Assembly: GCA_964439085.1 (NCBI GenBank)
Contig: CAYTNB010000139.1
Coordinates: 1 to 7,134 of the forward strand
DNA length: 7,134 nt
Source: JAADIV01 sp964439085
GTDB taxonomy: Bacteria > Desulfobacterota > Desulfobulbia > Desulfobulbales > VMSU01
Reading direction: 5' to 3'
Position 1 is the stretch's first letter. Every line of letters begins with the position of its first letter. Below the pieces are notes generated by a model that was not told the origin of the DNA, did no database searches, and worked only from the letters and a program-made list of their open reading frames with translations. The position numbers were made by a program, and so were the translations under genes. Shown piece by piece: positions 1 through 3,592 of this stretch.

Positions 1-335
1 CCACCACCGGAAAGACCAAAATTTCAGAGGTAGGTCAGGATGGTGTCACCACTTATTCTATTACCCCGGAAGAAGTTGGACTGCCCCGTGTAGAACTGGC
101 AGAACTACAGGGAGGTAAAACAGCCGAAGAATCCGCCGAACAACTGCGTGGCGTCTTACAGGGCAATCCTGGCCCCCGTTACGATATGGTGGTGCTGAAT
201 GCCGGGGCTGCTCTGCTGGCTGCTCAAAAGGTAGAAAAACTTCAAGAAGGACTAGCTATGGCCGCCGAGACCATTGCCAGTGGAGCCGCTTGGGCTAAGC
301 TGGAGGACTTGGTGGGTTTTTGTAAAAACAATTAG
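1..335 (+). CDS. trpD: Anthranilate phosphoribosyltransferase, C-terminal part (5' truncated by window)
   Basis: TrpD transfers the phosphoribosyl group of PRPP to anthranilate, the second step of tryptophan synthesis in the cytoplasm. Only the last 110 codons are here, read in the frame starting at base 3 and ending at the TAG at 333-335. Visible family features are the opening TTGKTKISEV, the ITPEEVGLP segment, the GGKTAEESA stretch, and the VVLNAGAALLAA helix near the end that is typical of TrpD C-termini. The PRPP-binding and catalytic N-terminal half lies outside the window. It is followed after 31 bp by trpC in the same direction, so it is part of a trp operon. The identification rests on these motifs and on the neighbours; the reading frame is open throughout with no sign of damage. 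Confidence 0.93.
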   Translation, partial: TTGKTKISEVGQDGVTTYSITPEEVGLPRVELAELQGGKTAEESAEQLRGVLQGNPGPRYDMVVLNAGAALLAAQKVEKLQEGLAMAAETIASGAAWAKLEDLVGFCKNN

Positions 336-366
336 GCGCAGAAACACTCATATATTACTAATTCCT

Positions 367-1137
367 ATGATCCTGGATACAATTGTAGAAAAAAAACAAC
401 TTGAGGTGGCTGAACTTAAACGCTGCGGCCTGTGTCCTCTGGAAACGGAGATTGCTGGGCCTCGTGGTTTTAAGCAGGCCCTGGATAATTATGATGGTGT
501 GGCTATTATTGCCGAGGCCAAAAAGGCCTCTCCGTCAAAGGGGGTAATCTGTCCTGATTTTGATCCGGTGCTTATCGCCCGTGCTTATCAGAGTGGCGGT
601 GCGCAGGCGATGTCTGTTCTTACTGATGAAAGTTTTTTCCAGGGCTCTTTGGCTTATATTCCGCAAGTAAGGGCGGCGGTTGATTTGCCTGTTTTGCGAA
701 AGGACTTTATGATTGATGAAATTCAGATTCGCCAGGCGGCTATGTTTGGGGCCGATGCAATTTTGCTCATTGTCGCTATCCTTGCTGATGAGCAGATCAA
801 AGAGTATTTGGCCCAGGCAAGTGAATTGGGACTTGATACCCTGGTTGAGGTTCATGACGAGGGGGAGGCTGAGCGAGCTTTGGCGGCCGGCAGCGAGCTT
901 GTTGGGGTCAATAACCGTAATTTGAAGGATTTCTCCATGGATATTGAGACCACCTTCCGGGTTATGCGGGAAATTCCTGCCGGGGTATCGGTGGTTAGTG
1001 AATCGGGGATTAAGGGGAGCGATGATATTTTACGTCTGTCGAAGCATGGGGTGAGTGCGGCCCTGATTGGCGAGTCATTAATGCGCTCTGGGGATCGTGC
1101 CCAGGGGCTGCGCAGTTTAAGGCAATATAATGGTTGA
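367..1137 (+). CDS. trpC: Indole-3-glycerol phosphate synthase
   Basis: TrpC closes the ring of CdRP to give indole-3-glycerol phosphate, with loss of CO2 and water. The 256-aa product is the normal size for a single-domain (beta/alpha)8 IGPS. Expected active-site motifs are present: AEAKKASPSKG (E50, K52), VLRKDF with the general-acid lysine K112, LVEVHD with E161, GVNNRNL with N182, and SESGI (E212, S213) with the phosphate-binding loop ALIGESLM near the end. I chose the ATG at 367 because MILDTIVEKKQLEVAELK is the family's usual N-terminus. The same frame stays open back to an ATG at 274, but that would overlap trpD by 62 bp and add an unrelated leader. There is no convincing Shine-Dalgarno before 367, so translation may depend on ribosomes leaving trpD. 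The 3' end overlaps trpF by 8 bp. Confidence 0.96.
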   Translation: MILDTIVEKKQLEVAELKRCGLCPLETEIAGPRGFKQALDNYDGVAIIAEAKKASPSKGVICPDFDPVLIARAYQSGGAQAMSVLTDESFFQGSLAYIPQVRAAVDLPVLRKDFMIDEIQIRQAAMFGADAILLIVAILADEQIKEYLAQASELGLDTLVEVHDEGEAERALAAGSELVGVNNRNLKDFSMDIETTFRVMREIPAGVSVVSESGIKGSDDILRLSKHGVSAALIGESLMRSGDRAQGLRSLRQYNG

Positions 1138-1786
1138 AGAGGTAAGGCGGAATAGGACGAGAATTAAGGTCTGTGGGATGACAGATCTCTCGGAGGCGGA
1201 AGTATTGGTCTCGTTGGGGATTGATGCCCTGGGGTTTATCTTCGCCAAAGAGAGTCCCCGATATATCGATCCTGAGCAGGCTCGTGAAATTATTCGACAA
1301 TTACCCCCCTTTGTGAACATTGTCGGGGTGTTCGTCAATGAAGATCCTGATTTACTTAACGATATCGTCCAGTATTGCGGCCTTGGTCTGGTGCAGTTGC
1401 ATGGTTCGGAACCACCTGAATATTGCACATCTATCGTCTCTAAGGTGATTAAGGCCATAAAGGTGCATGATAAGGCAAGCCTCACCGTGCGGGGGCGCTA
1501 TAAGGGGATCGTCAAAGGGCTTCTGCTTGATACCTATCATCCTGGGATGGCTGGGGGAACAGGGGAACATTTTGACTGGCGCCTGGCTGCCGAGGCGGAT
1601 TTCTCTAGCCCTTGTATCCTGGCAGGAGGCTTAAACGCTGATAATGTTGAAGAGGCCATCAAGTTAGTACGCCCTTTTGCTATAGATGCAAATTCTGGCG
1701 TCGAGGTTGAACCGGGCCGTAAGGACATTGGTAAGGTTCAGCAGCTAATTGCAGCGGTAAGACGGGCAGATGCTTTTGTGGAATAA
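1130..1786 (+). CDS. trpF: Phosphoribosylanthranilate isomerase
   Basis: TrpF converts N-(5'-phosphoribosyl)anthranilate to CdRP by an Amadori rearrangement, feeding TrpC. The 218-aa product is full length for a monofunctional (beta/alpha)8 PRAI. The catalytic cysteine is C15 in KVCGMTD and the catalytic aspartate is D134 in LLLDTYH. GGTGEHFDW (142-150), LAGGLNADNV (164-173) and DANSGVEVEPGRKD (186-199) form the usual phosphate-binding C-terminal side. The start at 1130 lies inside the end of trpC (8-bp overlap), which points to translational coupling. Only a weak AAGG lies upstream. No trpB or trpA follows; a 246-bp non-coding gap does. The gene looks intact and functional. Confidence 0.96.
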   Translation: MVEEVRRNRTRIKVCGMTDLSEAEVLVSLGIDALGFIFAKESPRYIDPEQAREIIRQLPPFVNIVGVFVNEDPDLLNDIVQYCGLGLVQLHGSEPPEYCTSIVSKVIKAIKVHDKASLTVRGRYKGIVKGLLLDTYHPGMAGGTGEHFDWRLAAEADFSSPCILAGGLNADNVEEAIKLVRPFAIDANSGVEVEPGRKDIGKVQQLIAAVRRADAFVE

Positions 1787-1830
1787 AAAAAAGTCGTTGT
1801 TCGGGGAGACAAATATCCAAACAACGACTT
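1783..1830 (-). terminator. Hairpin with T-run on the minus strand (candidate intrinsic terminator)
   Basis: An exact 11-bp inverted repeat, AAGTCGTTGTT at 1791-1801 and its complement at 1820-1830, encloses an 18-nt loop. An A-run (1785-1792) sits on its left side, so on the minus strand the hairpin is followed by eight T residues. No T-run follows on the + strand (CGAGAGAG comes next). By the usual rule this terminates leftward, not rightward, transcription, so it does not look like the end of the trp operon transcript by itself. The stem has only 4 G/C pairs, so strength is moderate. Confidence 0.5.
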
Positions 1831-1875
1831 CGAGAGAGAGACGGCTTAACAAAAACACTAAAATGCTTTTTACAC
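1785..1875 (-). ncRNA. Speculative small minus-strand transcript ending at the hairpin
   Basis: The leftward terminator has no annotated minus-strand gene to serve. A weak sigma70-like promoter can be drawn on the minus strand: TTTACT (complement of 1904-1909) and TATACC (complement of 1881-1886) with 17-bp spacing, each 4 of 6 to consensus. It would give an RNA of roughly 90 nt, with a CU-rich stretch (complement of 1831-1840) and CUCCCC in the terminal loop. Nothing identifies a known RNA family. This is inference from signal placement only. Confidence 0.15.
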
Positions 1876-1890
1876 AATGTGGTATATTGT
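1874..1890. promoter_or_regulatory. Small dyad, possible operator
   Basis: ACAAT and ATTGT at 1874-1878 and 1886-1890 form a 5-7-5 inverted repeat upstream of the + strand promoter at 1920. It is short enough to occur by chance in AT-rich DNA, and I do not recognise it as a named operator. Confidence 0.15.
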
Positions 1891-1919
1891 CGCATGGTTA
1901 TTGAGTAAACATCTTTTTG

Positions 1920-1931
1920 TTGACATTAGTT
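1920..1931 (+). repeat. 12-bp direct repeat, copy 1 (TTGACATTAGTT)
   Basis: The same 12 bases recur at 2021-2032, 101 bp downstream. This copy contains the -35 hexamer of the proposed promoter, so the repeat may be a regulator site overlapping the promoter or the trace of a local duplication. Confidence 0.55.
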
Positions 1932-1949
1932 GTTTTTTGTCCATAAAAT
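1920..1949 (+). promoter_or_regulatory. Sigma70-like promoter for the 125-aa gene and thiL
   Basis: A perfect -35 hexamer TTGACA at 1920-1925 is followed after 18 bp by TAAAAT (1944-1949, 5 of 6 to TATAAT). Transcription would start near 1956 and leave a leader of about 77 nt before the ATG at 2033. It is the best promoter-like site in the intergenic space and would make the downstream pair independent of the trp operon. Confidence 0.5.
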
Positions 1950-1995
1950 TAAGATCAGTTCCGGCTCCAATGAACTTTATTCTATTCATCCGTTA

Positions 1996-2013
1996 AAATT
2001 GTTATTCCAATTT
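1996..2013 (+). promoter_or_regulatory. Perfect 6-bp dyad in the leader (AAATTG-N6-CAATTT)
   Basis: AAATTG at 1996-2001 and CAATTT at 2008-2013 are perfect complements separated by 6 nt. In the leader RNA this could be a weak AU-rich hairpin 20 nt before the start codon; in DNA it has the shape of an operator half-site pair. No regulator can be assigned. Confidence 0.25.
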
Positions 2014-2020
2014 GGTATCT

Positions 2021-2032
2021 TTGACATTAGTT
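2021..2032 (+). repeat. 12-bp direct repeat, copy 2, abutting the start codon
   Basis: This is an exact copy of TTGACATTAGTT that ends at the base before the ATG at 2033. It has a -35-like hexamer but no acceptable -10 at the right distance, so it is not obviously a second promoter. It occupies the place where a Shine-Dalgarno would normally be, and none is visible. Confidence 0.55.
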
Positions 2033-2410
2033 ATGGAAAAAGTTGTTACAGAACTTCGCAAGATGTTATCTTTCAAATCAACCACTATCGAAGGTGATGT
2101 AGTTTTGGTGGCCATTGCTGAACCACAATCATTTTTCTATGCTGTAGTATCTGAGATTACCAGAGATGAAAATAAACGGGATGAGTGGTGGCATGTTACC
2201 TTGCATATTCTTGGTCTGCCACCCCAGAAGGTGGTTTGGACCCTGCGTGAATCGCAGTTTACTGGCCAGGAAATATTTAGCATGGATGATGTTGGCCACT
2301 TTATGCAGGCGGTTGATTTTATGAGTGGGGCATTGCCGGAAGGGCAGGTACCTGCCAGGAAAAGGCTGCTCAATAAAAAAGGAAGACCGGCGTTGCGAGT
2401 GGTGAAGTGA
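2033..2410 (+). CDS. Uncharacterised 125-aa protein (trpF-thiL interval)
   Basis: I do not recognise the family. The product starts with a short amphipathic stretch (MEKVVTELRKML). It then has alternating hydrophobic strands: GDVVLVAIAE (21-30), FFYAVVSEITRD (34-45), WWHVTLHILGLP (52-63) and KVVWTLRESQFTG (66-78). This looks like a compact beta-barrel (SH3-like), but that is inference. A basic tail (RKRLLNKKGR, 109-118) closes it. No signal peptide, membrane segment, cysteine cluster or catalytic motif is visible. ATG 2033 is preferred; a TTG at 2012 in the same frame would add seven residues that come from the direct repeat. Neither start has a clear ribosome binding site. It ends 6 bp before thiL and probably shares its transcript. 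Codon use and frame length support a real gene. Confidence 0.8.
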   Translation: MEKVVTELRKMLSFKSTTIEGDVVLVAIAEPQSFFYAVVSEITRDENKRDEWWHVTLHILGLPPQKVVWTLRESQFTGQEIFSMDDVGHFMQAVDFMSGALPEGQVPARKRLLNKKGRPALRVVK

Positions 2411-2416
2411 TCGGCA

Positions 2417-3406
2417 ATGATCTCTGAACGGGAATTGATCGCCAAAATTCAAGCTGTGGCAGGTGAAGGCCTGGGTGTGCTGAAAGGGATTGGCGATGAT
2501 TGTGCCGTGTTTGCTGGCAAGGGGGTTGATGTCCTTAGCCTGGTAAGCGTGGATACCCTGATAGAGGGAGTGCATTTTGATTTAGGCTGGCATCCTCCTG
2601 AGCAGTTGGGACGTAAGGCCGCCGCTGTTAATATTAGTGATATCGCAGCAATGGGAGGCAAGGCTACTTTTATGCTGCTGTCCATTGCGGCGCCCGCCTC
2701 TACCCCAGAACTCTGGCTGGATGATTTTATGACGGGCTTTTTGGCTGAGTTGGCCCAATACCAGATTGTCCTGATTGGCGGTGATACTGTGGCCAGCCCC
2801 AACGGACTGTCTTTCTCCATTACGATCATTGGTGAGGTTGAGGCCGGGCGGCAAATTTATCGCTCCGGGGCCTCGGAGGGCGATCTTATCATGGTGAGCG
2901 GCTGCCTGGGTGATGCCGCTCTGGGATTAGAAATTTGTCGCACAAAGAGATTTGACTTGCAAGAGGCCTGGCCGGAACTTGTGGACAGCCATTTGACCCC
3001 CCGTCCTGAGCTGGAGCTGGGGCGTCTATTAGCCAGCAGCGGATTGGTAACGGCAATGATGGATATGTCCGATGGCTTGGCTACGGATCTGGCTCATCTT
3101 TGTGAATGCAGTGGCTTGGGGGCCGAGGTAGAGGCTGCGGCACTCCCTGTTTCTGATGCTGCACGGCAGGTGGCCAAAGTCTTGGACATGGATGTCTGGC
3201 GGGGGCCGGTTAGTGGCGGTGAAGACTATCGGCTTTTGTTTACCTGCCCGCCAGATGCGGAGAAAGAGTTGCGACAGTTGATCCATGAAAAACTGGGTCG
3301 GCAATTATTTCGGATTGGGAAAATGATGCCCGGCTCCGGGGTATATTTATATGTGAAAGGGCAGAAAAGTAAAATTGATTATCAAGGTTACGAGCATTTT
3401 ATGTAA
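2417..3406 (+). CDS. thiL: Thiamine-monophosphate kinase
   Basis: ThiL phosphorylates thiamine monophosphate with ATP to the cofactor thiamine pyrophosphate, the last step of de novo thiamine synthesis in the cytoplasm. The 329-aa product has full family length and the PurM/AIRS-type fold motifs in order: GIGDDCA (24-30), SVDTLIEGVHF (44-54), DIAAMGG (75-81), GGDT (121-124), GDAALGLE (165-172), PRPELELG (195-202), MDMSDGLATDL (215-225) and SGGEDYRLLFT (266-276). The glycine- and aspartate-rich motifs bind Mg-ATP and TMP. ATG 2417 follows the previous stop by 6 bp with only a weak purine stretch before it, consistent with coupling to the 125-aa gene. No other thi gene is nearby and no TPP riboswitch is seen upstream. 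The TAA stop forms the left flank of the inverted-repeat element that follows. Confidence 0.95.
   Translation: MISERELIAKIQAVAGEGLGVLKGIGDDCAVFAGKGVDVLSLVSVDTLIEGVHFDLGWHPPEQLGRKAAAVNISDIAAMGGKATFMLLSIAAPASTPELWLDDFMTGFLAELAQYQIVLIGGDTVASPNGLSFSITIIGEVEAGRQIYRSGASEGDLIMVSGCLGDAALGLEICRTKRFDLQEAWPELVDSHLTPRPELELGRLLASSGLVTAMMDMSDGLATDLAHLCECSGLGAEVEAAALPVSDAARQVAKVLDMDVWRGPVSGGEDYRLLFTCPPDAEKELRQLIHEKLGRQLFRIGKMMPGSGVYLYVKGQKSKIDYQGYEHFM
3404..3406. repeat. TAA flank, left (candidate target duplication; thiL stop codon)
   Basis: The three bases TAA lie immediately before the inverted-repeat element and double as the thiL stop. The same triplet lies at 3567-3569 immediately after it. Three bases can match by chance, so this is supportive rather than decisive. 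Confidence 0.35.
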
Positions 3407-3566
3407 GGGTCTCGGAGAAAAATAATTATCCAATCTTACTTGTATTTTTGATCATCTTCTTCGTTGCGGAAACGGTTACATCGCACTGCTATGCGCCCTT
3501 TTCCGCATCTTGAATATGACCAGAAATACGGCGTAATTTTGGGATAATTTTTTTCTCCCGCAGCCC
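3407..3566. mobile_element. 160-bp foldback / MITE-like element with TAA flanks
   Basis: Almost the whole thiL to kinase gap is one long imperfect inverted repeat. The left arm 3407-3472 pairs with the right arm 3500-3566. By hand alignment 55 of 66 left-arm positions pair (51 Watson-Crick, 4 G-T), with a few one-base bulges. The innermost 8 bp (TGCGGAAA 3465-3472 with TTTCCGCA 3500-3507) are exact. The 27-nt centre contains its own CGCA/TGCG hairpin (3482-3485 with 3492-3495). Outer ends read GGGTCTCGG and CCGCAGCCC, with partly matching tips. TAA stands directly outside each end (3404-3406 and 3567-3569), as a 3-bp target duplication would. There is no room for a transposase, so movement would depend on one elsewhere. 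Alternatives are a REP-type palindrome or a structured RNA element. The symmetry is directly visible; mobility is inferred. Confidence 0.7.
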
Positions 3567-3569
3567 TAA
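3567..3569. repeat. TAA flank, right (candidate target duplication)
   Basis: This TAA directly follows the CCC that ends the right arm of the element and matches the TAA at 3404-3406. Confidence 0.35.
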
Positions 3570-3581
3570 GAGCTTCTCCCT

Positions 3582-3586
3582 GAGGT
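3582..3586 (+). promoter_or_regulatory. Ribosome binding site for the HDOD kinase
   Basis: GAGGT lies 6 bp before the ATG at 3593 and is the clearest Shine-Dalgarno in the window. It lies outside the inverted-repeat element, which ends at 3566, so it was presumably native to the gene. It fixes the start at 3593. Confidence 0.75.
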
Positions 3587-3592
3587 AGTTAC

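Noticed and set aside
274..366. N-terminal extension of trpC from the ATG at 274
   Set aside because: It would overlap the trpD coding end and add 31 residues not typical of IGPS; the family N-terminus begins at 367.
535..855. Minus-strand open frame inside trpC (106 codons)
   Set aside because: It is fully inside an intact conserved gene, its product resembles nothing, and it is explained as a shadow frame. The same holds for the other antisense frames in trpF, thiL and the kinase.
1791..1830. Rightward intrinsic terminator for the trp operon
   Set aside because: The hairpin is followed by CGAGAGAG on the + strand, with no T-run; the T-run is on the minus strand only.
2012..2032. TTG start for the 125-aa gene
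   Set aside because: It has no ribosome site, and the seven extra residues are largely encoded by the 12-bp direct repeat; ATG 2033 is simpler, though not proven.
1787..2032. TPP riboswitch ahead of thiL
   Set aside because: I found no CUGAGA-type thi-box core or the paired helices expected for a TPP riboswitch.
2129..2575. Minus-strand frame of 148 codons across the 125-aa gene and thiL start
   Set aside because: It is antisense to two well-supported genes, with a low-complexity, histidine/glutamine-rich product typical of a shadow frame.
3410..3418. TCTC-G-GAGA hairpin after thiL as a terminator
   Set aside because: The loop would be a single base, which cannot form; the symmetry is incidental to the larger inverted repeat.
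3407..3566. Integron attC site
   Set aside because: The palindrome is long, but the GTTRRRY/RYYYAAC end boxes are missing and no cassette or integrase is adjacent.
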